Positions 1 through 11,178 of a stretch of 64,000 nucleotides of DNA are shown here, piece after piece. Under the pieces are notes generated by a model. That model had not been told where the DNA came from and searched no databases. It saw nothing but the letters and a program-made list of their open reading frames with translations. This stretch comes from Xanthomonas maliensis. Lineage in GTDB: Bacteria; Pseudomonadota; Gammaproteobacteria; Xanthomonadales; Xanthomonadaceae. A program made the position numbers and the translations under genes. The stretch lies in assembly GCF_009192945.1 (NCBI RefSeq), contig NZ_NSET01000055.1:1-64000 (forward strand), in the 5' to 3' direction. Positions within the stretch are counted from its first letter, which is position 1. Every line of letters begins with the position of its first letter.

Positions 1-426
1 CGGAAGCCTCATGTACCACGCGTACACTGCGGTTCCTGCGCGCCGTCCACGCCCACCTGGCGGCTGCTCGCTACGTTTTGTTGGCCGCTCTAAATTCAGC
101 GCGTGATCGACCGGTGCGCCGCGCAAGGCGGCGTACTGGTGCGCAGGTGGGCGAACGGCCGTGGATCGGGCGCGCGGATGGCGTCATGCGATCGCTGTCT
201 CGACGTCGTTGCAGGCGTCATCGCATCGATGCCGGTGTGCGGCACACGAGCCACCAGCTGCGGTGCCGCAGCAGGTGCCGCTGCAACGATGAGTTCGCTT
301 GCGCGGCGCATTGCGTCGTTGCGGTCGCCTGTCCGTGCGCGGGCGTACTGCCGTATTGCGCTGCGGCATGGCAAAATGCCGGCTCTCTCTTCCCCCAGTT
401 CCCTGCAGGATCGCAAGGACGTTTGC
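1..426. other. window start, no supported gene
   Basis: No reading frame here is convincing. Plus-strand frames stay open from the window edge to about 93 or 106 but have no start inside the window, so the 3' end of a gene or a repeat fragment lying mostly outside cannot be excluded. The rest is GC-rich sequence whose overlapping open frames on both strands look like base-composition artefacts. The last part should hold the promoter of the gene starting at 427. Confidence 0.3.
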
Positions 427-885
427 ATGCGCACGCTGTATCCCTCCTTGTTGTTGGGGCTCGCCCTGATCAGCAGCACTGCCTGGTGCGCCGCACGGCA
501 GGCCATGCCTGCGCCGCCGTCCGCGCCGGCGGCAGCAGCCACCGATGTCGCCGCCAGCGACGCTGCGATCGTGCTGCCGGGCGTGCTCAAGCCCGGCATG
601 GGATATCGCCCATTTGCGCAGACCTTGCTGGACCAGGGCTGGCAGGTCGTCGACCCGATCGCCGCCGACAGCTGCATGGCGGCAGGCGATTGCGAAATCG
701 AGTTTCTTCCGCCCACGCCGGGGCCGCGTCTGCGTGTGCAGATCGGGTCGCAGGCTGGTGCGGCAGTGGTGCAGGGGTGGCGTGCGCGGCAGGTGCAGGC
801 CGATCGCCTCGGTGGCAGCACGGCGTCCAATGCCACAAGCACGTCGACATCGACGCCGGTGACCACGGCCCAGCAATCGCGCTGA
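427..885 (+). CDS. small secreted hypothetical protein
   Basis: I do not recognise this 152-residue protein. It starts MRTLYPSLLLGLALISST, a clear Sec signal peptide with likely cleavage after Ala-Trp-Cys-Ala near residue 22. An Ala/Pro-rich linker follows, then a compact region with DQGWQVVDPIAADSC (two Cys about 7 residues apart) and a Ser/Thr-rich tail (SNATSTSTSTPVTT). The in-frame ATG at 427 was chosen over longer upstream frames because only this start exposes the signal peptide. It is probably periplasmic or secreted. It stands alone, 112 bp before the PAS-AraC regulator on the same strand. Confidence 0.6.
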   Translation: MRTLYPSLLLGLALISSTAWCAARQAMPAPPSAPAAAATDVAASDAAIVLPGVLKPGMGYRPFAQTLLDQGWQVVDPIAADSCMAAGDCEIEFLPPTPGPRLRVQIGSQAGAAVVQGWRARQVQADRLGGSTASNATSTSTSTPVTTAQQSR

Positions 886-997
886 TTCCGGCACTGGCCG
901 CTGCAACGGCGGCTATCATGCGTGGCAGTGCGTCGTTGCGGTCGATCTGCCGCAGCGGCGCCGATGCATCTTTCCTCGTCCGAGCCCTGCGTCCCGC

Positions 998-1753
998 ATG
1001 AAGTACGTCGATCCCGCCGATCTGGAAGCCTTGTTCGACGCGGTGCCGGACGTGTTGTTCTTCGTCAAGGACCGGCAGGGCCGCTACACCCACGTCAACC
1101 AGACCATGCTGCGGCGCTTGGGCCTGAAGTCGCGCAAGGAGCTGATCGGCAAGCGCGTGGCCGAGGTCTACCCCAGCGGTCTGGGCGCCAACTATGCCAA
1201 CCAGGACGAGCAGGTGTTGGCCGGCGAGGTCATCGACAACCTGCTGGAACTGCATCTGTTCGCCAATCGCGAACCGGGCTGGTGCCTGACCTGCAAACGG
1301 CCGTTACGGGTGGATGGCCAGGTCCAGGGCATCATCGGCATCTCGCGCGATCTTGGGCCGCAGGATGGCCAGGAATCGCAGTACGAAAAGCTGCGCTTGG
1401 CGCTGGCCTATCTCAACGCCAACTATGCGCAGAACGTCCGCATGCAGGCACTGGTCGATATCACCGGTTTCTCGATGTCCAAGCTGCAGCGCTCGTTTCG
1501 CAAGGTCTTCCAGCTCACGCCGCAGCAGGTCTTGGCCAAGTTGCGCCTACAGATGGCGATGCATCTATTGCACAGCGACAAGAGCGTGACCGAGATCGGA
1601 CATGCGTGCGGCTTCAGCGACCAGAGCGCGTTCACCCGGCAATTCAAGAGCGTCACCGGCATGACGCCGCGCGACTACCGGCAACTGGCCAGGAATGGCG
1701 GGGTGCCCAGGGAAGTGGCGCTGGAAGCGGTGGTTGGCCGGATCGAGTCGTAG
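998..1753 (+). CDS. PAS domain / AraC-type transcriptional regulator
   Basis: A 251-residue regulator with two modules. Residues about 5-120 form a PAS sensor (VPDVLFFVKDRQGRYTHVN, then a PAC-like strand ending GIIGISRDL). Residues about 130-235 are an AraC/XylS double helix-turn-helix: FSMSKLQRSFRKVFQLTP is the first recognition region and GFSDQSAFTRQFKSVTGMTP the signature of the second. The PAS presumably binds a small ligand or cofactor and controls DNA binding, but no ligand can be read from the sequence. Most AraC proteins carry a cupin-like sensor, so the PAS fusion is less usual. It converges on katE; a perfect hairpin at 1865-1893 separates them. Targets are unknown. Confidence 0.85.
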   Translation: MKYVDPADLEALFDAVPDVLFFVKDRQGRYTHVNQTMLRRLGLKSRKELIGKRVAEVYPSGLGANYANQDEQVLAGEVIDNLLELHLFANREPGWCLTCKRPLRVDGQVQGIIGISRDLGPQDGQESQYEKLRLALAYLNANYAQNVRMQALVDITGFSMSKLQRSFRKVFQLTPQQVLAKLRLQMAMHLLHSDKSVTEIGHACGFSDQSAFTRQFKSVTGMTPRDYRQLARNGGVPREVALEAVVGRIES

Positions 1754-1864
1754 CCGTCGGCGACGGCCGTGTTTCGCTGCGGTGGCGGTTCAACTGCAAG
1801 ACGCTCGCAGCGACCGTCTGGAGCACGTTGGCGCGCAGCGCACGGAATACGATCTGTCCACGCT

Positions 1865-1893
1865 CCGGCGCGACCCCGCTCGGGTCGCGCCGG
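1865..1893. terminator. hairpin between convergent genes
   Basis: A perfect 12-bp inverted repeat (CCGGCGCGACCC / GGGTCGCGCCGG) with a 5-nt loop lies between the stop codons of the PAS-AraC gene and katE. There is no T-tract on either side, so intrinsic termination is plausible but not certain. Confidence 0.45.
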
Positions 1894-1906
1894 TCGCATG
1901 TCCCAC

Positions 1907-4012
1907 TCAGGCCAGCATGCGGACCTTGGGCTCGCGCGCCCACTGCCGGGTCTTGGCCGCGGCGATGAAGGCCTTGCTGTCGGTCGCTGGCACGATGCCG
2001 GCATCCTTGCCCACATTGCCGGCCTTCAGCAGCAATTGCGCGCCCTCGTCGAAGGCAATCGCCTTCAGATGCGCCCACGCATTGCTGACGAAATCCAGCG
2101 CGGCCGATTCGCGCGTCAGTTGCTTGGCCGCCTCCGAAGACAACAGCACCGCCACCGCATCGAACACGATCGACGGTGTGCCCGCCAGTTGACCGTCGGC
2201 TGCCAGCAACTTGCCGTCGCTGAGCGTGGCGCCGCCCAGCTTGGGCGCGACGATCTTCACCGTGGCCCCGGCCGCTTCGGCAGCCTTGCGGATAGTCTTG
2301 ATCGCGGCAGCATCGGAGCCATCGTGAATCAGGATGCCGACCACACGGCCCTGCAAGGTGTCCTTCATCTTGCCGATCAGCTGGATGGCCGGCGACGGTG
2401 GCATGTCGATCGGCGCAACGGCCGCCGGTGGCGCTGGCGGCAGCGTGCGCATGCCCATGCCATCGGCCACGCGCTGGGCCAGCTGCGGATCGATGTGGCG
2501 CAGATGGCCCACGATGGCTTCGCGGACGTGCGCGGTGTCCACCTTGGAGAGTTCGAACACCAGCGCCGAGGCCAGATGCGCCTGCTCGGGCGGCGTCTGG
2601 CTACGGTAGAACAGACGGGCCTGGCTGTAGTGGTCGGCAAAGCTCTCGGCGCGCACGCGCCCCTTGCTCCCGTTCTCGGCCGGGGTGGCGTGGCTGGGGA
2701 AGCCGCGCAGCGCTTCGCGCGGTGCATCGGCCTGCAGCGAGCTGGGTTCGTAGGCGACACGTCCCTTGGGGCGCCCCATCTGCATATGGCCGTCGCGTTG
2801 GTTGTTGGCGAACGGACACTTCGGCGCGTTGACCGGGATCTGGTGGAAGTTGGGCCCACCGAGCCGGCTCAGTTGCGTGTCCAGGTAAGAGAACAGCCGG
2901 CCCTGCAGCAGTGGATCGTTGCTGAAGTCGATGCCCGGCACGATGTTCGCCGGGCAGTAGGCGACCTGTTCGGTCTCGGCAAAGAAGTTGTCCGGCCAGC
3001 GATCCAGTACCATGCGGCCGACGATCTGCAACGGCACCAGCTCCTCGGGAATGATCTTGGTCGCGTCCAGGTGATCGAACGGGAACGCCTCGGCCTCGGC
3101 TTCGGTGAACAGTTGGACGCCCAACTCCCACTCGGGGAAGTCGCCCTTCTGGATGGCCTCGAACAGATCGCGGCGCTGGAAATCCGGATCGGCGCCAGCC
3201 AGCTTCACCGCTTCGTCCCAGATGGTGGATTGCAGGCCCAGCTTTGGGCGCCAATGGAACTTGACGAAGGTGCTTTCGCCCTTGTCGTTGAGCAGGCGGA
3301 AGCTATGGATGCCGAAACCTTCGATCATCCGCAGCGAGCGTGGAATGGTGCGGTCGCTCATCGCCCACATCACCATGTGCATCGATTCGGGCGTCAGCGA
3401 AATGAAGTCCCAGAACGTGTCGTGCGCGCTGGCGGCCTGCGGGAAGCCGCGGTCCGGTTCCATCTTCACGGCATGGATCAGGTCGGGGAACTTGATCGCA
3501 TCCTGGATGAAGAACACCGGGATGTTGTTGCCGACCAAATCCCAGTTGCCTTCCTTGGTGTAGAACTTGACCGCGAAGCCGCGCACGTCGCGCGGCGTGT
3601 CCACCGAGCCGGCGCCGCCGGCGACGGTGGAAAAGCGGGTGAAGACCGGGGTCTTCTCGCCGACTTCGGTGAGCAGTTTGGCCGTGGTGTACTGCGCCAA
3701 GGATTTGGTCAGCTCGAAATAGCCATGCGCCGCACTGCCGCGCGCATGCACGATGCGCTCGGGAATGCGCTCGTGGTCGAAATGGGTGATCTTCTCGCGC
3801 AGGATGAAATCTTCCAGCAGGGTCGGTCCGCGCGGGGTGGCACGTAGCGAATTCTGGTTGTCGCCGATCGGGATGCCCTGATTGGTGGTCAATGCCGGGT
3901 GCGTGCCGCCTGCCTTCTGGTGCAGTTCGTCGCCTGTGCCGCGCGCATCAGGCGCGCTCGCGGAACGGTCGACGGAGACGGCGGATGCAGGTTTGCCGGA
4001 AGACTTGGCCAT
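1907..4012 (-). CDS. katE: large-subunit catalase (HPII/KatE type)
   Basis: Monofunctional haem catalase that dismutates hydrogen peroxide to water and oxygen. The 701-residue length fits the large-subunit clade. Residues about 40-540 are the catalase core: distal His89 in [15 protein letters not shown], the [16 protein letters not shown] block, the [10 protein letters not shown] segment with the distal Asn, and the proximal haem ligand region [18 protein letters not shown]. The C-terminal part (about 560-701, from [17 protein letters not shown]) is the class-I glutamine-amidotransferase/DJ-1-like domain typical of HPII. The ATG at 4012 was chosen because GGAG sits 7 nt upstream; a longer reading is open but lacks support. 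It lies 217 bp downstream of the aldo/keto reductase on the same strand, with room for its own promoter. Confidence 0.97.
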   Translation of the reverse strand: MAKSSGKPASAVSVDRSASAPDARGTGDELHQKAGGTHPALTTNQGIPIGDNQNSLRATPRGPTLLEDFILREKITHFDHERIPERIVHARGSAAHGYFELTKSLAQYTTAKLLTEVGEKTPVFTRFSTVAGGAGSVDTPRDVRGFAVKFYTKEGNWDLVGNNIPVFFIQDAIKFPDLIHAVKMEPDRGFPQAASAHDTFWDFISLTPESMHMVMWAMSDRTIPRSLRMIEGFGIHSFRLLNDKGESTFVKFHWRPKLGLQSTIWDEAVKLAGADPDFQRRDLFEAIQKGDFPEWELGVQLFTEAEAEAFPFDHLDATKIIPEELVPLQIVGRMVLDRWPDNFFAETEQVAYCPANIVPGIDFSNDPLLQGRLFSYLDTQLSRLGGPNFHQIPVNAPKCPFANNQRDGHMQMGRPKGRVAYEPSSLQADAPREALRGFPSHATPAENGSKGRVRAESFADHYSQARLFYRSQTPPEQAHLASALVFELSKVDTAHVREAIVGHLRHIDPQLAQRVADGMGMRTLPPAPPAAVAPIDMPPSPAIQLIGKMKDTLQGRVVGILIHDGSDAAAIKTIRKAAEAAGATVKIVAPKLGGATLSDGKLLAADGQLAGTPSIVFDAVAVLLSSEAAKQLTRESAALDFVSNAWAHLKAIAFDEGAQLLLKAGNVGKDAGIVPATDSKAFIAAAKTRQWAREPKVRMLA

Positions 4013-4229
4013 GGGGACTCCACGTTGGCGGGCTGAGATGCGGGCGATCTGCTCGAGCCTGGGAGCATTGCCGTTAACTGGATGTGTCAGCATGCGAAGC
4101 GCATGCTCACATGTCGGTGCGCACTATCGCCAAAGCGTGTGCAAGCACACATCCTGCAATGCAGATGCAGTCGCCAAACGCGTGCGATGCGGCAGTTCTA
4201 CCAGCGGCTGGCGCAACGCGCGCACGGGG

Positions 4230-5084
4230 TTAGAGCAGGTCCAGCGGCTGCTTGCGCGTGGGTGCTGGGAACGCACGGTCCAGCTCGGCGAGATCCCGCG
4301 CGTCCAATTGCAAGCCGCATGCGTCTGCATTGGCGCGTACATGCGCCGGGGTTCCCGATTCCGGGATGGCGATCACTTCGCCGCTGCGAATAGCCCAGGC
4401 CAATGCCACCGCGGTGGCGGCGACGCCGTGGCGTGCGCCGATGGCGTGCAGCACCGGATGATCGAGCAGGGCGCGGCTGCCCAGCGGCGAATACGCCATC
4501 ACCGTGACCGCATGTTCGGCGCACCACGGCAGCAGAGCGTATTCGATGCCACGGCTGCCGGCGTGATACAGCACCTGATTGACCAGGCAATGCGAGCCGC
4601 CGTCGATCGCCCATAAGTCTTCCATGTCGTCGACATCGAAATTGGACACGCCCCAGTCGCGGATCTTGCCGGCCTCGCGCAAGGCTTCGAACGCATCCAC
4701 CACTTCGGCAAGATCGCTGCCACCGCGCCAGTGCAGCAGATACAGGTCCAATGTCGCCACGCCGAGCCGTTGTAGGCTGGCGTCGCAGGCGCGTGCGATG
4801 CCGCGCGCGCTGGCATTGCTGGGCAGCACCTTGGATACCAGGTAGGGCTGCGCTGTCCCGGCGATCGCCTGCGCGATCAAGCGTTCCGAGCGGCCATCGC
4901 CATACATCTCGGCGGTGTCGATCAGTCGCAGACCCAGCGCCTGGCCGGTCTGCAGCGCTTCGATTTCCTGCGCTGCCGGGTGGCGCTGCTGGCCCAGATT
5001 CCAGGAGCCCATGCCCAGTGCCGGTACCTGTTGGCCGTTGCGTAAATGCACCTGTGGACAAACGGCGGCGGCGGGAGTGGACAT
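4230..5084 (-). CDS. aldo/keto reductase
   Basis: NADPH-dependent aldo/keto reductase of 284 residues with a TIM-barrel fold. The catalytic tetrad is visible: Asp56 and Tyr61 (LIDTAEMYGDGRSE), Lys85 (YLVSKVLPSNA) and His118 (LDLYLLHWRG). The segments WGVSNFDVDDM and VMAYSPLGSRAL fit the family, as does the C-terminal AIPESGTPAHVRANADA cofactor-binding stretch. GAGGAG lies 6 nt before the ATG and supports this start. The physiological substrate cannot be deduced. Upstream on the same strand is a truncated MlrC-like gene, downstream is katE; an oxidative or carbonyl-stress role would be a guess from context only. Confidence 0.92.
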   Translation of the reverse strand: MSTPAAAVCPQVHLRNGQQVPALGMGSWNLGQQRHPAAQEIEALQTGQALGLRLIDTAEMYGDGRSERLIAQAIAGTAQPYLVSKVLPSNASARGIARACDASLQRLGVATLDLYLLHWRGGSDLAEVVDAFEALREAGKIRDWGVSNFDVDDMEDLWAIDGGSHCLVNQVLYHAGSRGIEYALLPWCAEHAVTVMAYSPLGSRALLDHPVLHAIGARHGVAATAVALAWAIRSGEVIAIPESGTPAHVRANADACGLQLDARDLAELDRAFPAPTRKQPLDLL

Positions 5085-5359
5085 GGACAGCTCCTCGGTG
5101 TTGATTGCGTGGGCGATGTCGGTCGCGGTGCCGGCGGATGCGCCGACCGTGGCGTTACCGTGATGTGTGCTCGACGGAACGCACAGCGGTGCTCGGCAGC
5201 GACGTCCGGCACCATGCCGATACTGCCGGGCCACACTGTCAACGGTGTGTCGCCATACACGCCAGGCCGTCCGAAGAAGCCGCGGCCTTGCTGCATCGTT
5301 TGGCCAGCGCATGCGCCATTGCATGCACGCATGCACCACTGCGCGCAGGCAGGTAGCCG

Positions 5360-6235
5360 TCAGTTGGGCGCGATCGTGGGTTCGGCAAGCTGGTGCGGAT
5401 TCTCGGCGCGGGGCCAGATCGGACGCGTCAGCTTGCGATACCGGGTGTGGCGCGGATCGGAAGGATAGGGGGCACCGGCATTGATATAGATCACGTCGGC
5501 GGCCATCGGCGCGAACGCCGCGTGGAAGTGATTGGTCGACTTGACCAGCAGCAGCGACTTGCCGGCAATGTCCACGCCTTGGTTGGAGAAGGCGTCCGGC
5601 GAATAGGTCTGGGCGCGGTGCGAGCTCAGCACCACATCGATCTGGGTGCCGCACACGCGCACGGTGGCCGAGCTGCCCAACGGCACGCGGCTGTCGCCGA
5701 AGCTCTGCCAGGCGTCGTCGGACAGCGCCAGGACCTGCACGTCCGCATCGATGGGTGCACCAGCGGTGGGGCCGCATTTGCCGCCAAACCGCAGCGCCAA
5801 CTGCGCGCCGACGCCGGCGGCGTGGCAGAACGAGACTGCGACCGGGTCCCACAGCGGAGCCAGCGCCAGGTTGTCGATGCCGCGTTCGATCATGCGGTGC
5901 AGGATCAAGGTCCCGTCTCCGGCCACTCCGCCGCCCGGGTTGTCCCACACGTCGGCGACCACCACCGGTCGGTCCGGTGCAGCGGCCACCGCTTGCAGTG
6001 CCAGGTCCAGGCCGGCGTCGATGCCGTATTGACGCATCATGGTGCGGCCACGCAGCGCGTACAGTCCCCGTCCCAATGTTTGCGCCAGTTGCTGTCCCTG
6101 TGCCTGCGCGTCGTCGGTGACGACCAATAGTTGCGTGCCCATGTCGGGAACGTCGCCAGCCATGAAGCCGTGGATCACCGAGATCGACAGGATGCGGTCG
6201 TGGCCCTGCAATTGCTTGATGTATCCCAGGCGCAA
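5360..6235 (-). pseudogene. MlrC-like M81 metallopeptidase, 5'-truncated
   Basis: The 291-residue frame matches the C-terminal half of the MlrC (microcystinase C / M81) family: ISVIHGFMAGDVPDMGTQLL, then VVVADVWDNPGGGVAGDGT and the MlrC C-terminal domain ending near SLLLVKSTNHFHAAFAP. Family members are usually close to 490-500 residues and begin with a roughly 200-residue domain that is absent here. The frame begins directly at the A/T-tract of the gcvP terminator and its only start there is a TTG inside that tract, so the 5' end looks deleted. No ribosome binding site is evident. The remaining frame is intact and has coding character, so the loss may be recent or a shortened protein may still be made. 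Confidence 0.75.
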
Positions 6236-6267
6236 AAAAACCCAGCCGCGGGTTGCGCGGCTGGGTT
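6234..6267 (-). terminator. rho-independent terminator of gcvP
   Basis: On the minus strand, CCCAGCCGCG pairs with CGCGGCTGGG around a 5-nt loop and is followed by seven T residues, about 25 nt after the gcvP stop codon. It is a strong intrinsic terminator. The truncated MlrC-like frame starts inside its T-tract. Confidence 0.9.
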
Positions 6268-6292
6268 CGAGAGCGACCAGCGATGACGGCAG

Positions 6293-9196
<2,904 letters not shown>

Positions 9197-9300
9197 GGCG
9201 GGCATCCGGAGCAGAGGGCATGCGAAAGGTCGGAAGCACCACGACCGGTATGACGCGCATGCGCGCGCCACGACCTGCCGCAGCGGCGGTCTTCCTCGCG

Positions 9301-9482
9301 CCCCTCTGTCCTTTTGCCTGAGAGTTTAGGAACGCGGCATGGCACCTGGCCTGCCTGCATTCCGTGCCCCTTCGGCGCCGGCCGCGGCCGGTCTCTCCAG
9401 AGTTGTGTTGAAGATGGTATCGGGCCTGAGCGATTACGGGCTGTTGCGCCTTCGGCAGCGGCAGTGCCGCTTCTCCCACCGT
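9301..9482 (-). promoter_or_regulatory. tandem glycine riboswitch
   Basis: Read on the minus strand, two glycine-aptamer cores follow each other. Aptamer 1 (about 9482-9423) contains GGGAGAAGCGG, GCCGAAGGCGCAACAGCCC and AATCGCTCAGGC. A short linker follows. Aptamer 2 (about 9402-9301) contains CTCTGGAGAGACCGG, GCCGAAGGGGC and the hallmark ACTCTCAGGCAAAAGGACAG. This arrangement matches the cooperative two-aptamer class upstream of gcv genes. The expression platform would be the 105 nt before gcvP. Its switching mode cannot be read with confidence. Confidence 0.93.
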
Positions 9483-9487
9483 GTTGC

Positions 9488-9504
9488 CTGGCTAGTATAG
9501 CCAG
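9488..9504 (-). promoter_or_regulatory. gcvP promoter -10 inside a palindrome
   Basis: The minus strand carries TATACT (9499-9494), a near-consensus -10 box placed so that transcription would begin just before the riboswitch. It sits inside a palindrome, CTGGCTA-gta-TAGCCAG, which could be a repressor site or chance. The -35 region (TTCGCC, 18-nt spacing) is weak. Confidence 0.5.
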
Positions 9505-9662
9505 CGCCCGGCCGCTTGGCGAAACGCTGCGCGGCGCCATGAACCGCCAGAGACCGGGCGAGGCGCCTCGTCCGGTCTCCGGGTCCTAAGGGGGCGCTGT
9601 CCCCCCGCTACCGGGTGGTCCGGCAACGGCAGCGCCCGCTCGCTCCTGCAAGCGCAGGCGGT

Positions 9663-9851
9663 TCAGTGGTGTCCGCCGTTGGACGGCGGCGGTGGCGGGT
9701 TGTGGCGGTCGTTCGCGCCCGGCGGGGGATAGTCCCCACCGCCGACATGCTTCCACAGACGCTGGTCCAGGGGCTCCAGCCGGCCCTTGGCCCCGGCGGG
9801 CCGCTGCAGCGATTGCGCGCCATAGGTTGGCGATTTCTTCGACAGGTTCAT
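9663..9851 (-). CDS. raxX: RaxX, precursor of a tyrosine-sulfated PSY-mimic peptide
   Basis: A 62-residue precursor recognised by its core WKHVGGGDYPPPGANDRHNP (residues 33-52). RaxX of X. oryzae pv. oryzae has HVGGGDYPPPGANPKHDPPPR, in which Tyr41 is sulfated by RaxST; Tyr is also residue 41 here. The N-terminal part (MNLSKKSPTYGAQSLQRPAG...) is the leader, and the glycines at 37-39 provide the double-glycine type site expected for the C39 peptidase of RaxB. Pro44 is kept, but residue 48 is Asp rather than Pro. The C-terminus is proline-rich, then SNGGHH. The ATG at 9851 follows GAGAGGA. It is divergent from raxST across 423 bp. The mature peptide mimics plant PSY hormones and activates rice XA21. 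Confidence 0.93.
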   Translation of the reverse strand: MNLSKKSPTYGAQSLQRPAGAKGRLEPLDQRLWKHVGGGDYPPPGANDRHNPPPPPSNGGHH

Positions 9852-10274
9852 GTTGACGTCCTCTCAGGTTGTGCCCTTCGTACGCAGCGTCACGCCGCCC
9901 GAAGGGACGACTGCGTGACCGCCTCGGCCATCTGCCCGGTGGCCGGTGAGACGACAGTGGTCGCTGGACCGCAGAGCCGGGCACAGGACCATGCGATCCA
10001 GCGTGCGCGGGTGCCGTTGCGACCCAGGGCCGGCGCACGATGGTGTGTGCGCGGTAGCGAACGTCGCATCCGCCAGGTCCATGCCGGTACGCGGCGATGT
10101 GATGCCGGTCACCGCAAGCGCTCCCGACCGCCCAGGCGGATCGCTGGCATTCGCATAGCGCAGCGCCTTTGCGCAGCGTGTCTGCATGTGCCGTGGCGCA
10201 CGATGCAGGCTTGGCTGGCGATGCGTCTCGCCGGCATGCCGCCGCCGACCGACATCGGACAGGGGAGGCGCGCG
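9852..10274. promoter_or_regulatory. divergent raxX / raxSTAB intergenic region
   Basis: A 423-bp gap separates the starts of raxX (minus) and raxST (plus) and must hold both promoters. Open frames run through it, partly in frame with raxST, but without conserved content or a ribosome binding site. I see no clear sigma-70 boxes. The inverted pair CCCTTCGT / GAAGGGAC near 9879-9906 could be part of a control site. Confidence 0.45.
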
Positions 10275-11078
10275 GTGAACTACCATTTCATTTCCGGGCT
10301 GCCGCGGGCGGGCTCGTCCTTGCTGGCCGCGTTGCTGCGACAGAACCCGCACGTGCACGCCGATGTCACCTCGCCGGTCGCGCGACTGTACGCGGCGATG
10401 CTGATGGGCATGAGCGAGGAACATCCCTCCAACGTGCAGATCGACGACGCACAGCGGGTGCGGCTGCTGCGTTCGGTATTCGACGCCTATTACCAGGATC
10501 GCCAGGGGCTGGGCACGGTGTTCGACACCAACCGCGCCTGGTGCAGCCGCCTGACGGGTCTGGCGACGCTGTTTCCGCACAGCCGCGTCATCTGTTGCGT
10601 CCGCGATGTCGGCTGGGTCGTCGATAGCTTCGAGCGCCTGGCGCAGACCCAGCCACTGCGCTTGTCGGCGTTGTTCGGCTACGACCCGGAAGACTCGGTC
10701 TCGCTGCGCGCGGACCTGCTGACCGCACCGCGCGGCGTGGTGGGCTATGCGCTGGATGGGCTGCGCCAGGCGTTCTACGGCGAACATGCCGATCGCCTGC
10801 TGCTGTTGCGCTACGACACGCTGGCGCAGCGGCCGGCGCAGGCGATGGAGCAGATCTACGCCTTCCTGCAACTGCCGGCGTTCGCGCACGACTATGCCGA
10901 TGTCCAGGCCGAGGCCGAACGCTTCGATGCCGCGCTGCAGATGCCGGGCCTGCATCGCGTCCGTCGCGGGGTGCAGTACGTCCCCCGGCGCAGCGTATTG
11001 CCGCCGGCGCTGTTCGAACGCTTGCAGGAGCTGGCCTTCTGGGAACGCGGGCCCTCGCAGGGAGCCCTGCTGGTATGA
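10275..11078 (+). CDS. raxST: RaxST tyrosine sulfotransferase
   Basis: PAPS-dependent sulfotransferase that sulfates Tyr41 of RaxX in the cytoplasm before export. The 267-residue protein starts VNYHFISGLPRAGSSLLAAL, where GLPRAGSSLL (residues 8-17) is the 5'-phosphosulfate-binding loop. VICCVRDVGWVVDSFERL near residue 100 is the 3'-phosphate-binding region. The sequence closely follows known RaxST throughout. The GTG at 10275 is supported by AGGGGAGG 6 nt upstream and by the family N-terminus; the longer open frame upstream is not conserved sequence. It leads raxST-raxA-raxB, with the raxA start 100 bp after its stop. Confidence 0.95.
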   Translation: MNYHFISGLPRAGSSLLAALLRQNPHVHADVTSPVARLYAAMLMGMSEEHPSNVQIDDAQRVRLLRSVFDAYYQDRQGLGTVFDTNRAWCSRLTGLATLFPHSRVICCVRDVGWVVDSFERLAQTQPLRLSALFGYDPEDSVSLRADLLTAPRGVVGYALDGLRQAFYGEHADRLLLLRYDTLAQRPAQAMEQIYAFLQLPAFAHDYADVQAEAERFDAALQMPGLHRVRRGVQYVPRRSVLPPALFERLQELAFWERGPSQGALLV

Positions 11079-11178
11079 GCAGGCGCGTGGCGTGGCAGCG
11101 CACGGCGGCGCGGCAGCGGCGGCACCGAGCAGGCGGGCAGCATGGGCGGCAGGGGCGGGCGTCGGTGGCCGCTGGCGG

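Noticed and set aside
9615-10274. Upstream in-frame extension of raxST by about 220 codons
   Set aside because: The added sequence covers raxX and the divergent promoter region and is not sulfotransferase-like; GTG at 10275 has an excellent ribosome binding site and gives the family length.
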